Of a DNA stretch of 64,000 bases, positions 1 through 8,381 are shown piece by piece; within the stretch, counting starts at the first letter, position 1; every line of letters starts with the position of its first letter. The notes below the pieces were generated by a model. The model was not told the DNA's origin, did no database searches, and saw only the letters and a list, made by a program, of their open reading frames with translations. The translations under genes and the position numbers were made by a program. Source of the stretch: Micromonospora sp. WMMD1082 (lineage in GTDB: Bacteria; Actinomycetota; Actinomycetes; Mycobacteriales; Micromonosporaceae); contig NZ_JARUBM010000002.1 in the NCBI RefSeq assembly GCF_029626175.1, positions 3,489,001 through 3,553,000 of the forward strand, given 5' to 3'.

Positions 1-4
1 TCGA

Positions 5-291
5 TCAAGTGGCCCCAGCGACTGCGCCGATACGCACCCAGACGTGCGGCGCCCCCGCCACCGCCCCGGGCAGTCCGCATCGGCAGCCGGGTCTGGTGCA
101 GCGGCAGTGGTCGCAGCGGCAGATCACGGTGGCCTGGGTGGCGGTGTAGGCGGAGACGAGGCGGTCGCGGCAGGCCGGGCATTCGGCTCCGGCGAGGTGC
201 ACCAGGCCGGCGCCGATGCGGAGCTGTCGGCGGATCGCCCGTTGAGGCGGTCGAGGAACTGGGTGGTGCGGGTGGCGGCGTGGCCGCTCAT
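5..291 (-). pseudogene. small zinc-ribbon protein, frameshifted
   Basis: Read leftward from an ATG at 291, the frame gives a start resembling small plasmid proteins (MSGHAATRTTQFLDRLN). A second frame then continues with IRRQLRIGAGLVHLAG and a dense cysteine cluster (ECPAC, CRCDHCRCTRPGCRCG) to a stop at 5. A one-base indel near 235-245 would join them into a protein of about 95 residues. The CxxC pairs suggest zinc binding; no function can be named. The join is inferred. Confidence 0.35.
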
Positions 292-445
292 GGCGGGATG
301 GCCGAGCGGATCCGGGTGAGCGTGTTGACGGTGTCGGTCGGCGGCAGGTGCTGGGCGACGTGGTGGCACCCCAGAGCTGGGTTGTGTCCGTCGACGAGCA
401 GGAGCGGGCAGGGTTCGGGTGCGGATGGCAGGACGGAGCCACCCA

Positions 446-897
446 TCAGCTCACCACCTTCAAGAGTTGATTAGCGACAAGGGCGGGCCAATAGTCCCGC
501 GAGCGGTGGTACGCGGCCCGTGATGCTGCGGCGTAGCTTATCGGGTCGGCTAGCAGGCGTTGGGCGGCGCGCCACAGGCTATCGGGGCGGGACCGGTGCG
601 GCACGTTGAACCCGCCGTCGGCGATCAGGTGGGGCAGGTTCCCGACGTCGTAGGCGACGACCGGGGTACCGGCGGCCATGGCTTCCAGCGCGACGAGGCC
701 GAACGTTCCGGCGCGGGACGGCACGATCACGACGCTGGCGCCGGCCAGCCAGGGTCAGATCTTGTGCCAGGCGAGGCCGGGTAGCAGGATCACGGCGGAC
801 TTCTCGGTTGCCAGCGCTTTGCACCTGTCGCGTAGCTGATTCTGGCTGCCGGTTGCCAGCTCGAACGGGGCATCGGCCGCGACCTCGATGGGCCGTT
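446..897 (-). pseudogene. glycosyltransferase family 1, C-terminal fragment
   Basis: Reading leftward from about 897 the frame gives a GT-B glycosyltransferase C-terminus: ALATEKSAVILLPGLAWHK, an in-frame TGA at 755-757, then [20 protein letters not shown] and [20 protein letters not shown]. The last segment is the nucleotide-sugar-binding E-x7-E type region of family 1 enzymes. The N-terminal acceptor domain is absent because the sequence changes to transposase DNA near 897. With no 5' half and an internal stop it cannot be functional. Fragment identity is well supported; the exact junction is not. Confidence 0.7.
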
Positions 898-1239
898 CGA
901 TATCGCTTCACGACCGAAACCGTGTACGCGATCATCGACCTACAGGTCCATCAAGCCACACCGGCGCAGCTGGCTGGCAAGACCCGTGATCACTGGTCCA
1001 TGGAGAATAAGGTCCACTGGCTACGAGACGTCACCTACGACGAAGGCCGATCCCAGATCCGCGCCAGCGCCGGGCCCCAAGTCATAGCCGCCCTACGCAA
1101 CACTGCCATCGGCGCACTCCACACCGCCGGCATCACCAACATCGCCGCCGCCAACCGACATCACGCTCGCGACAGCACCCGCCCACTGGGCCCTACTCGG
1201 CATCACCTAACGACTTTGCCGCCGGGGCTCTGGGAGTGA
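898..1239 (+). pseudogene. ISAs1-type transposase, C-terminal fragment
   Basis: This frame carries the typical ISAs1-family tail: RDHWSMENKVHWLRDVTYDE, then QIRASAGPQVIAALRNTAIG and a RHHARD element. Full ISAs1 transposases are about 370-400 residues; only the last 110 or so remain. The 5' part is missing and the frame abuts the glycosyltransferase fragment, so this is one edge of an old insertion or deletion. No terminal inverted repeat is recognisable. The tail overlaps the 3' end of the convergent gene at 1193-1933. Confidence 0.65.
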
Positions 1240-1933
1240 GGATTGGGTGGATGTGGATGGCGTCGGCAGGGAAGCGCGCCAGCCGGAGGGGCAGGGATGC
1301 CGGGATGTGGAGCAGGGTCGCGTCGACCTGCATCTGTAGGTTCGGTCCGATTCGTCTGCCCACTGAACGCACTAGGCCGTCTCTGTTGAGTTCTTCTTCG
1401 ATGTGTCGCAGTGTGGCCTCGGTCCAACGGCTCTTAACAACTGTCAGGTGTTTTCCGTAGTCGCCGATCAGAGCCTCGCGAACGGGCTCAGGGTCCGTTG
1501 CCAACGCGACAGGTCGGCTTGGTTCCGTATCTGCTGGATGCCAGAGATCGAGCAATAGCCCCTCTGTCATCAGCTGGCGTTCCGCCTGCGACCGGACTCG
1601 AATCGTCCTATGGTCAGGGCGAGTGGCAGCGTTCACGTAGTGGACGTCCGCTTGTGGCTCAACAGCATTTACGCCGAGGACGCGCACCGCGCTGTTTTCC
1701 AGGCGCCCATCGATGACAGTGTGGCGGCCCTCGAAGCGGTCTAGATCGACGAATGTTGCGGGGTGAAGCATGGCGGTTGGTGCGGCGGAAACGATCGTAC
1801 CGTCGGACGTTAGGGCAGTTCCGCCGACAGCGAGCAGGCAGTGCGTCTCTCCGACTCGAAGCACGAAGCCCTCTCCGCGCACCGGCTGCCCCTCGTTGAC
1901 GACGAGGGGCAGCCATCTGTCGGCCTGGTTCAT
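1193..1933 (-). CDS. hypothetical protein, 246 aa
   Basis: The likely start is the ATG at 1933, with MNQADRWLPLVVNEGQPVRG following; sequence upstream in frame is low-complexity and unlikely to be coding. The protein looks soluble, with no signal peptide or membrane span. Its N-terminal half is beta-rich (valine/threonine alternation) and the C-terminal third has a charged stretch around TLRHIEEELNRDGLVRSVG that resembles a helix-turn-helix, though this is weak. I do not recognise the family. It is convergent with the transposase remnant and overlaps it by 47 bases. Confidence 0.55.
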   Translation of the reverse strand: MNQADRWLPLVVNEGQPVRGEGFVLRVGETHCLLAVGGTALTSDGTIVSAAPTAMLHPATFVDLDRFEGRHTVIDGRLENSAVRVLGVNAVEPQADVHYVNAATRPDHRTIRVRSQAERQLMTEGLLLDLWHPADTEPSRPVALATDPEPVREALIGDYGKHLTVVKSRWTEATLRHIEEELNRDGLVRSVGRRIGPNLQMQVDATLLHIPASLPLRLARFPADAIHIHPILTPRAPAAKSLGDAE

Positions 1934-1952
1934 GGAGTCATGGTATCCGCGC

Positions 1953-2351
1953 CTAGGCGCAGGCTGCCTCCGCGGTGGTCTTGACTGGTGCCAGGTCGGT
2001 GACGGTGCGGGCGGGGCTGGATCCAGTTGCGCGTAGCGTGCGGTCCAGGTCGACCATGAGGATCCAGTAGGTCTGGCAGGGCGGCAATCCGTCGTTACGC
2101 TGATCGCATCGGAGCGCACTGTAGGAAATTCCATAGGTGGTCGCGATGTAGCTTCGACGGTTGAGGCATTTCTGCTGGGTCGTGATGTGGTTGCCGTCCC
2201 ACGGCACCCAGTTCGCAAGAAGTGCCTCCTGAGTGGAGGCGGATGCGATATCGTGACTTGGTGCGGCCTGTGCTGCGATGCCTGGCTGCCACAGTAGGCT
2301 GAGAAACAGCACTACTGCGGACAGGACGAATACTTTCGGTGTCTTGCGCAT
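1953..2351 (-). CDS. small secreted protein, 132 aa
   Basis: The N-terminus MRKTPKVFVLSAVVLFLSLL is a clear Sec signal peptide (two basic residues, hydrophobic core) with likely cleavage after an Ala-x-Ala near residue 30. The mature part is about 100 residues with four cysteines (KCLN, RCDQ, PPCQ and the final CA), which could form two disulfides. The function is unknown. It ends 20 bases upstream of the start at 1933 on the same strand, so the two may be co-transcribed. Confidence 0.65.
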   Translation of the reverse strand: MRKTPKVFVLSAVVLFLSLLWQPGIAAQAAPSHDIASASTQEALLANWVPWDGNHITTQQKCLNRRSYIATTYGISYSALRCDQRNDGLPPCQTYWILMVDLDRTLRATGSSPARTVTDLAPVKTTAEAACA

Positions 2352-3444
2352 GACGTCCTCCGTGGCTCTAGTTGAGCATTCCCGTCGCGCCGGACTGATA
2401 CTAGTTGATGCGGTCTATGATCGGAACATCGTTGGTTACGAAGTCGATTGAAATGTCACCGATGAACGCGATAGTCGGATTGTGCGTCGATCTGACGCTT
2501 CTGCATCCAGGTAATCGGGCAGCCGCCATTGGTGGTCTGGCCTGGCGGGATGTGGTGGTGGGCGGTGCGAAGTGGACGCAGCCGCCTGACGATCATGTGT
2601 TTGTGAGAACGACCCGAGGACGGACCGTGTCGCGGAAGTGTTCCCCGACGAGCGGGCCATCACCGAGGCCGGATGGTCGTCGCAGGACGCCTCGGACCTG
2701 CTCGCCGTGCTCGGGCCACCGCGGGTCGGTATTCCGGCCAACCGGATTCCCGCGTTCCTCCGATGGCTCTCCGGTCGCCGGTTTAGCGCCCTGGCAGGCC
2801 GACACCGATCGCGCGGGCGGGCCGTCGACGCACCCGCCCTGCCGCCGAGGCTGGCACCGAGTCCCGACCCCGCCAGTCAGAGCCAGCCTGACCAAATCCT
2901 CTTCCCCGCCGGGGCATGCCGCGGCCCGCAGGGACCTGTAATCCCAGCGGCGGACGATCCCACCACCGCAACGGCTACCGAGCATTACCGAACAGGCACG
3001 GAACCGCAGGGCTGTGCACCCAACAGCTCGCCGCCTGGCCCAACAGGGCACACGCGCTCAGCCGATTCGGCGGACCCGTTACCCAACACCGCAGGTCAGA
3101 GCCGTGATCGTTCGATCGGCCGGGAGAACTGCTGTTGGGTTGCCGGGCTACGGTGAAGCCTCAACTTATTGAAACCCCCCATGCATCACCCACCGGCGCA
3201 GTCGCCCACGACCGCGGTCGCAACCGCCCACCCGCTTCGGCCGGTCGGCCTGCCCCGCCCGTCGGCGCCCCGCCCACCCGCACCACCTCGCACCATCTCC
3301 GGCCCCGCGCCGTGCCCGCCGCAGCCCTGCGGCCCTGCCCCGCGCCGGCCCTGACCGACCTTTCGGTCGTCTTCTCATCCCCACACGCCTTCGCGCGGAG
3401 GCCACCTCGCGCACTTCCACACCTCAACAACGAGGAGGACAACC
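2352..3444. other. no confident gene; possible coding remnant
   Basis: About 1.1 kb without a convincing gene. A rightward segment around 2640-2800 reads DERAITEAGWSSQDASDLLA with codon-like third-position GC and may be a remnant, but it has no ribosome site and dissolves into Pro/Arg-rich sequence. A short stem (GACCGA, 4-base loop, TCGGTC) followed by a pyrimidine run lies near 3353-3380. From about 3160 to 3440 the DNA is C-rich and probably the leader of the gene at 3445. Confidence 0.4.
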
Positions 3445-4113
3445 ATGCCCAAGACCTTCGTGGTCGTTGTGTGCCTTCCTGCGGACACGCCCACCGACCA
3501 ATTGGTCGCCACCGCCGTTGCCCGGCTCGCGTCGAGCCCCTGGACCAGTGCCGGCCCCGCCGGACACTTCCCGATCACCACCCGCTGGCGCCGCGGACGC
3601 CTCGTGCAGCCCTGGCACGACACCGCCGCCGGTGGTCCGCTGCACCTGCTCGACCTCGATGCGATGCGCGCCACCGCCTGGGACGCCTCCTGGCGCCGCT
3701 GGGACATCTGGCATCGCGTCGTCGCCGGTACGCGGCCCGCCCTGCCGTACTGGCACTTCGTCGACCGGCACCGCGCCGAACCACACAAGTACAGCCTGGC
3801 CAAGGCGCAGCAGCACTACCTGGCTCAGCCCAGGATCGCCGCGATGCGCATCTACAACGCCCTCCGCAACAAGATCGGCGCGTTGCCGACCAACCAGCTC
3901 GAAGCGTTCCAGGCCAGCGACGACGGCAACGCCTACGCCTACCTCGGGCTGCTCACCGCGGTCCCACGCGACGGCCTCATCACCCTCGACGGCCACCACC
4001 TGGCCCCGGCCTCCGACCGGCTCGCCGACTGCCTGTCCTACCTCGAATCCGCACAACAGCACCTGAACACCCTCAGCTCCCGCGATCACCTCGTGGCGGT
4101 TGCCACCGCATAG
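3445..4113 (+). CDS. hypothetical protein, first gene of element array
   Basis: A 222-residue soluble protein whose ATG follows a good ribosome site (GAGGAGG, about 5 bases upstream). It starts MPKTFVVVVCLPADTPTDQL and is rich in Trp/His/Arg in the middle, with an RYNAL-type helix after residue 130. No domain is recognised. It is the first of a rightward run of more than twenty genes that continues to 24.6 kb and has the character of an actinobacterial integrative or plasmid element. Role unknown. Confidence 0.75.
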   Translation: MPKTFVVVVCLPADTPTDQLVATAVARLASSPWTSAGPAGHFPITTRWRRGRLVQPWHDTAAGGPLHLLDLDAMRATAWDASWRRWDIWHRVVAGTRPALPYWHFVDRHRAEPHKYSLAKAQQHYLAQPRIAAMRIYNALRNKIGALPTNQLEAFQASDDGNAYAYLGLLTAVPRDGLITLDGHHLAPASDRLADCLSYLESAQQHLNTLSSRDHLVAVATA

Positions 4114-4323
4114 GCCCGGGGCACAGCGAGAAGGCGAACCGGTAGCCCGGTTCTCCTTCCCGCTCATCCGCCGCCTGCTCGCCGGTAGTCCCGACGCGGT
4201 AGCCGTCCGCGCCCGGCCGCAATAAGCGCCGCCTCACCCACGCCATCCCACAGCTGCCAGGGCGGACCCGCTTGCCGGTCCGTCTCGTTCTCGCGTTCCA
4301 CACCCTCGGGAGGGAGCCTGCCC

Positions 4324-5112
4324 ATGTTCCTCACGTACTTGCGCGCGGTGGTTCGTCGCCCGTCGCTGCTTGCCCTCGGCGCTGCGCACGCCACCGTCCT
4401 CGCGTTGATCGTCACCGCCCGGCCATACGCGGCGGCGATCGCCGGCCTGTTCGGCACCGCCTTGCTGGCGTTGCTCATCGCCAGGGCCGACGGCCGCACG
4501 ACCCGCGCCCGCGCCGAGCGGGACACCGCCACCGGCCGCATCGCCGACCTGGAAGCCGACCTGGTCGAGGCCAACACCGACCCCGTCACCGGACTACCCG
4601 TGCGACGGCTCGCCGAACAGCACCTCGCCGCCTCCACCGGAATGCAGCTGACCGTGGCGGTCATCGACGTCGACGGCATGCACGAGATCAACAACAGTCA
4701 CGACCATCAGGTCGGCGACGCCTACCTCGCCGGGGTCGCCGACCGCCTGCTCGGGGTCGCCACCGACGGCGATATCGCCGCTCGGCTCGGCGGGGACGAG
4801 TTCGTCCTCATCACCGCCCGCGCCCCGCAGCACCTCGCCGCCGTCCTTGCCGACGCTGTGCGGGAGCCCGTCACGATCAACGGCGCCCGCCTCCCGCTGC
4901 AGCTCAGCATCGGCATCTGCCGCACCGCCGGCGGTGACGTGCACGGCGGCCTCGGCCGCGCCGATCGGGCCATGTACGCCGCGAAGCGGCGCCGCAGCGG
5001 CATCGAACACTACGACCCTGAGCGCGACGGCGCGCCACAGCAGCCTGGCGTACGTCCGGCTGTTCGGCGGCGCGACGGCCCCGCCACCCGGCCCAGCACC
5101 GACAACTCTTGA
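4324..5112 (+). CDS. membrane GGDEF-domain protein
   Basis: A 262-residue protein with two N-terminal membrane spans (about residues 15-32 and 38-53), then a short helical linker and a GGDEF domain. Diguanylate cyclases of this family make cyclic di-GMP from two GTP. Key elements are present: DPVTGLPVRR at 86-95, VIDVDGMHEINN at 113-124, and an intact GGDEF at 156-160. No RxxD inhibitory site is seen five residues before GGDEF, so product feedback may be absent. The C-terminal 40 residues are disordered. It follows a GGGAGGGAG ribosome site. A second, degenerate GGDEF protein lies at 9539, which is unusual for one mobile element. Confidence 0.85.
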   Translation: MFLTYLRAVVRRPSLLALGAAHATVLALIVTARPYAAAIAGLFGTALLALLIARADGRTTRARAERDTATGRIADLEADLVEANTDPVTGLPVRRLAEQHLAASTGMQLTVAVIDVDGMHEINNSHDHQVGDAYLAGVADRLLGVATDGDIAARLGGDEFVLITARAPQHLAAVLADAVREPVTINGARLPLQLSIGICRTAGGDVHGGLGRADRAMYAAKRRRSGIEHYDPERDGAPQQPGVRPAVRRRDGPATRPSTDNS

Positions 5113-5196
5113 CCTCGCCACCGTGCCGGCATCCGACGTGGCCGGCGCTGTCCATCACCCCGAACCCGCAGCCACACCATGAGGGAGGCGAACCCT

Positions 5197-5709
5197 GTGG
5201 GTGCCGATATGACCCTACGCAGCCTGTACCTGCCCGCCGGGCACACCATCAACCACAGCACCGTCACCGACACGATCCGCCGACTGTGCCGCCAGGCCAC
5301 CGCCGACGACCTGCGGGTCCTGATCGATCACGGATGGCTGGACGACGAGGTGCCCTACTCCGAGGACACCTGGAACGACGAGGCACTGACCGCCCGCGCC
5401 GCCACCCTCCGCCAGGCCGCCGAAGCCGCACTTCTCCAGATGGTCGACCGGTTCGCGCGCTCGCTGGGACACCGCGACGTCATCCGGTACCGCTTCGACA
5501 ACGATGACGAGGGCATCGACGCCTACCACACCGGCGGGCTCAGCTGGGGCAACCACCCCACCGACGCCTCCGAGGCGTGGGACATCGTCTTCGACACCGG
5601 CCGGCTGCCGCATACCTGGCCCGACCAGATCGGGGCCGCCGCCGGGCTGCTGCACCCCTGGGGCACCGGCCCGGCCGTCACCATCGCCACCTTCCGCGCC
5701 TGGGCCTGA
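5197..5709 (+). CDS. hypothetical protein, 170 aa
   Basis: I choose the GTG at 5197 because an AGGGAGG ribosome site ends 6-7 bases upstream; the in-frame ATG at 5179 would place that site inside the gene. The protein is soluble and acidic, with helical stretches (DTIRRLCRQATADDLRVLI) and a conserved-looking aromatic segment (GGLSWGNHPTDASEAWDIVF). I do not recognise the family. It lies in the element array and is probably co-transcribed with its neighbours. Confidence 0.7.
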   Translation: MGADMTLRSLYLPAGHTINHSTVTDTIRRLCRQATADDLRVLIDHGWLDDEVPYSEDTWNDEALTARAATLRQAAEAALLQMVDRFARSLGHRDVIRYRFDNDDEGIDAYHTGGLSWGNHPTDASEAWDIVFDTGRLPHTWPDQIGAAAGLLHPWGTGPAVTIATFRAWA

Positions 5710-5888
5710 CACCGGCACGGCAACGCACGGCTACACCCGCACCGTGCAGCCGTAATCGCCCGGCCGCGCCCGCGCATCCCCGCCCACCCCGGGCACGGCG
5801 CGGGACCGGGCACACCCGAGGTCCCACCGCTGTCCACACCTGTTTCCACAGGCCGTCGCCCGGCCTTACCCGCGCCCGATGGCGCCTT

Positions 5889-5916
5889 CCGGGCACGGCC
5901 CTATCGCCGTGCCCGG
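5889..5916 (+). promoter_or_regulatory. perfect stem-loop before gene at 5947
   Basis: The arms CCGGGCACGG and CCGTGCCCGG pair perfectly over 10 bp around an 8-base loop, ending 31 bases before the next ATG, with GGAAGGGG between. No T-run follows, so it is not a textbook intrinsic terminator. It is one of a series of such stems in this array. Confidence 0.7.
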
Positions 5917-5946
5917 ACTCCCCACCTATCTCGGAAGGGGTCTGGC

Positions 5947-6372
5947 ATGACCGGACTGTTCGCTGCCCGAAGCACCGTCGTGCCCGCTGGTCTGCATCTG
6001 GGGCAGGCCGTGCACGTCAATGCCCGTGCGGCGTGGCTATCGGCCACCGTCGCGTCGATCACGCACACCCGCATCGGTGTCGCCTACGGCGCCCCGCGTC
6101 AGGCCGGTGGCCCGCTGGCCGACGCGGTCGCGCCGTGGGTGGTCCGCCCCGCCGACGGGGTCCACCTGCGGCCAGTGCACGAACTGCGTGTCGGCGACGA
6201 CGTGGTCGCCTTCGACGGCACGACGTTTACGGTCGCCGGGGCGTGGCCGGGCCGCGACCGCTGGTGGGTCATCGACTACACCAATGGCGAGCGCGCCACC
6301 GTGCCCTCAAAGGCGATCCTGCGGCTGGCCGATCCGACGCCGACGGTCACCGTCAACGGCGTCCCCCTGTGA
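5947..6372 (+). CDS. hypothetical protein, 141 aa
   Basis: The ATG follows GGAAGGGG. The protein is beta-rich and compact, with a segment VVAFDGTTFTVAGAWPGRDR and WWVIDYTNGERATVPSKAIL that looks like an SH3-like or small barrel fold. There is no signal peptide. It is the first of a three-gene set joined by GTGA overlaps at 6369-6372 and 6524-6527. Function unknown. Confidence 0.7.
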   Translation: MTGLFAARSTVVPAGLHLGQAVHVNARAAWLSATVASITHTRIGVAYGAPRQAGGPLADAVAPWVVRPADGVHLRPVHELRVGDDVVAFDGTTFTVAGAWPGRDRWWVIDYTNGERATVPSKAILRLADPTPTVTVNGVPL

Positions 6373-6527
6373 CGCAGCCGAATCCCGGATGCACCCGTCA
6401 TCGTCGCGCGTCGGCGCAGAACACCGCCGACCCCGATGCTCCCGCCAACCGCCGCGTATGGATTCGCGGCCTGCCCGACAGCTGTCCCGCGCAGATCATC
6501 CACCACCACGGACAGGTCGGCCGGTGA
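6369..6527 (+). CDS. 52-residue coupled small protein
   Basis: Starts at a GTG whose last two bases begin the stop of the upstream gene (GTGA), and ends in a TGA that overlaps the GTG of the next gene in the same way. It reads VTQPNPGCTRHRRASAQNTA and so on: basic and hydrophilic, with two cysteines. The double overlap is the main support; the sequence itself is not recognisable. It may act mostly as a translational coupler between its neighbours. Confidence 0.5.
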   Translation: MTQPNPGCTRHRRASAQNTADPDAPANRRVWIRGLPDSCPAQIIHHHGQVGR

Positions 6528-6955
6528 CCGGCCGCTCGGCACGGCTGGGCGTGTGGGCCGCTGCCACCAGCAGGCTGCGTACCTACACCGCATACGGCTG
6601 GTGGCTGCTGGCCGGCGGGCGGGCTGGCCGTGGCCTGCACCCGGACGACCTGACGCCGGCCCAGCGGCTGGTGTGCGCCGCCGTGCACCACCACGCCGAC
6701 TGCGTCACCGCGACCGGTGGCGTCTACTTGGGCTGCCAGCCGCACGACCTTGTCGACCTGACCAGCATGTCGGCCGGGTCGGTGAAGGCGGCCCTGCACC
6801 GGTTGGTCCGGCTGCGTTGGCTGGACCGCGACACCAGCAGCGGCACCTTCCAGGTGACCACCCTGGCACACGCGTTCACGCACAGCGGCTGGCTCGATGA
6901 TCCCGCACTCGCCGGCGACCCCCTGATCGACGTCCTCGCCGGCCCACCCGACTGA
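6524..6955 (+). CDS. winged-helix-like DNA-binding protein
   Basis: A 143-residue protein starting at a GTG that overlaps the preceding stop. Residues 60-130 resemble a winged helix: a helix (LTPAQRLVCAAVHHHADCV), then VDLTSMSAGSVKAALHRLVR as a recognition helix and LRWLDRDTSSGTFQVTTLAH as the wing. A regulatory or partition-adaptor role is possible but is inferred from fold only. It is the third gene of the overlapping set. Confidence 0.6.
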   Translation: MTGRSARLGVWAAATSRLRTYTAYGWWLLAGGRAGRGLHPDDLTPAQRLVCAAVHHHADCVTATGGVYLGCQPHDLVDLTSMSAGSVKAALHRLVRLRWLDRDTSSGTFQVTTLAHAFTHSGWLDDPALAGDPLIDVLAGPPD

Positions 6956-7101
6956 TCCGGTAGCCGGACACGCAGCTGCCGTACCGGCGCCTGCACCGCG
7001 TGCTTGTGTGGCCGGTCTACCGATTCCCCTTGCGCGCGGTGGCGCGCGAATCCACTCCGCGTCCCGGTGTCCTGCCGGGCTTATATCTGAAAGGCATCGC
7101 C

Positions 7102-7770
7102 ATGACCGACGCACTGACCTCCGAACGTGGCGACACCCCGATCGCTGTCGCCACGCCGCCGCCACCTCGTCCGCTGACCGCGTACGCCGCCTCTCCCGGC
7201 CAAGCCGTCACCATTGTGGACGCCAGCTCCCGCTACGACGCCGTCGTGTTGTCCCCGGCCGCGGGGACGAGCATGGTCCGTGTCCTGGTCGACGGCCAGG
7301 TGGTCCGTGGCCTGCGCGCCGACATCCCCGCAGTGGCGGTCACGGATCCGGCCACCGCGCTGGCGTTGACCCGGCAAGCCGTGGCGTGGGCGCTGGCCGA
7401 ACAGGACAGCGCCGTCGAACGCGCCCACAGCCTGGTCGAGCAACGCGACGAGGATCGGCGACGCCAGGCCAGCCAACTCACCGAGATCCGGTCCTACGCC
7501 ATCGACCAGTACCGCGACGAGGACATCACCCGAGACGGGCTCGACAGCCTCCTGTCCCGGCTCGATCTCGATCCCTACCAGCCGCGCCACCGAGTCCGGT
7601 TCACCATCAGCGGCAGCTTCGACGTGATGCCCGACGCCGACCGCGACACCGACGACACCGAGTCCGACGTCCGCAACTACCTGCGGATCAATGCCGATCA
7701 GGTCGACAACGTCGACGACGACACCGTGACGATCGATGTCACGGCCGACGTGGAAGACCTCGGCGACTGA
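7102..7770 (+). CDS. hypothetical coiled-coil protein, 222 aa
   Basis: I choose the ATG at 7102, after GAAAGG. The N-terminal 40 residues are proline-rich. A small beta region (VTIVDASSRYDAVVLSPAAG) follows, then a charged helix of about 60 residues (AEQDSAVERAHSLVEQRDED) likely to form a coiled coil. A strongly acidic C-terminus follows (TDDTESDVRNYLRINADQVD). The acidic tail may mimic DNA or bind a partner, but that is speculation. A weak 5-bp stem (7063-7079) precedes the start. Confidence 0.7.
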   Translation: MTDALTSERGDTPIAVATPPPPRPLTAYAASPGQAVTIVDASSRYDAVVLSPAAGTSMVRVLVDGQVVRGLRADIPAVAVTDPATALALTRQAVAWALAEQDSAVERAHSLVEQRDEDRRRQASQLTEIRSYAIDQYRDEDITRDGLDSLLSRLDLDPYQPRHRVRFTISGSFDVMPDADRDTDDTESDVRNYLRINADQVDNVDDDTVTIDVTADVEDLGD

Positions 7771-7924
7771 GGCGCGCATCGCGGCGACCGCCCGACGCGG
7801 AGTGACCACCCAGGACATCCTCCCGGTCCCGACATCCCACCCGCTACGGGCCCGCGCCGCCAGCGGCGGGCGTACCTGCACACAACCTTGTCATGGCCGA
7901 TGCCCGGCCACCCCCCTTTTCCGC

Positions 7925-7954
7925 GCCGGGCATGGCCAGACGGCCATGCCCGGC
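7925..7954 (+). promoter_or_regulatory. perfect stem-loop before gene at 7977
   Basis: The 13-bp arms GCCGGGCATGGCC and GGCCATGCCCGGC pair perfectly around the 4-base loop AGAC, ending 23 bases before the ATG. An ACAGGAG ribosome site lies between. In mRNA this would be very stable. Confidence 0.75.
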
Positions 7955-7976
7955 GACTTCACGCACAGGAGTCTCC

Positions 7977-8330
7977 ATGGCCCGTGAAACCTTCCGATAC
8001 ATCGTGGTCGCCACCGACGGCACGAGCCACGAACACCACACCAGGCAGCGCGACGGCGACGTCGCATCGCTGCTGCGCCGCGCGGTCGGCGGGGTGCCGG
8101 CACCGATCCCGATCGGAGTCCCGGACCTGCACGTCTGGGGCGACGAGGACGGCCACCGGAAAGCCCTGTCCCCGAACCCTGTCGCCCGCCTGCTCGTGGC
8201 GCGTCTCGGCGGCGGCGAACTGCCGCTGGTCGGACCGATCGTGCTCACCGGTCGCCACGCCTGCGCGGCCACAAGCCTCACCACCAACCAGATCGACGCG
8301 GTACTCGCCGCGCTCGCCCACTGCCGCTGA
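7977..8330 (+). CDS. DUF3846-like protein
   Basis: A 117-residue protein after an AGGAG site. The layout matches DUF3846, a family common on mobile elements: a beta start (FRYIVVATDGTSHEHHTRQR), a helix with RRAVGG, then LSPNPVARLLVARLGGGELP and LVGPIVLTGRH, and a C-terminal LTTNQIDAVLAAL helix. No catalytic residues are known for the family and its function is unknown. The assignment rests on pattern, not a search. Confidence 0.65.
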   Translation: MARETFRYIVVATDGTSHEHHTRQRDGDVASLLRRAVGGVPAPIPIGVPDLHVWGDEDGHRKALSPNPVARLLVARLGGGELPLVGPIVLTGRHACAATSLTTNQIDAVLAALAHCR

Positions 8331-8334
8331 CCTG

Positions 8335-8358
8335 CATCGGCGGCGCGGGCCGCCGATG
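8335..8358 (+). promoter_or_regulatory. perfect stem-loop before gene at 8382
   Basis: CATCGGCGGC and GCCGCCGATG pair over 10 bp with loop GCGG. The stem fills nearly the whole 51-base gap between the upstream stop and the GTG, leaving only the AAGGAG ribosome site. Confidence 0.75.
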
Positions 8359-8381
8359 GTCTCGTGAAGGAGTACCAACCT

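Noticed and set aside
2405..3156. possible coding frames
   Set aside because: No ribosome site, no recognised motif and rapid change to Pro/Ser/Arg-rich sequence; kept only as a possible remnant.
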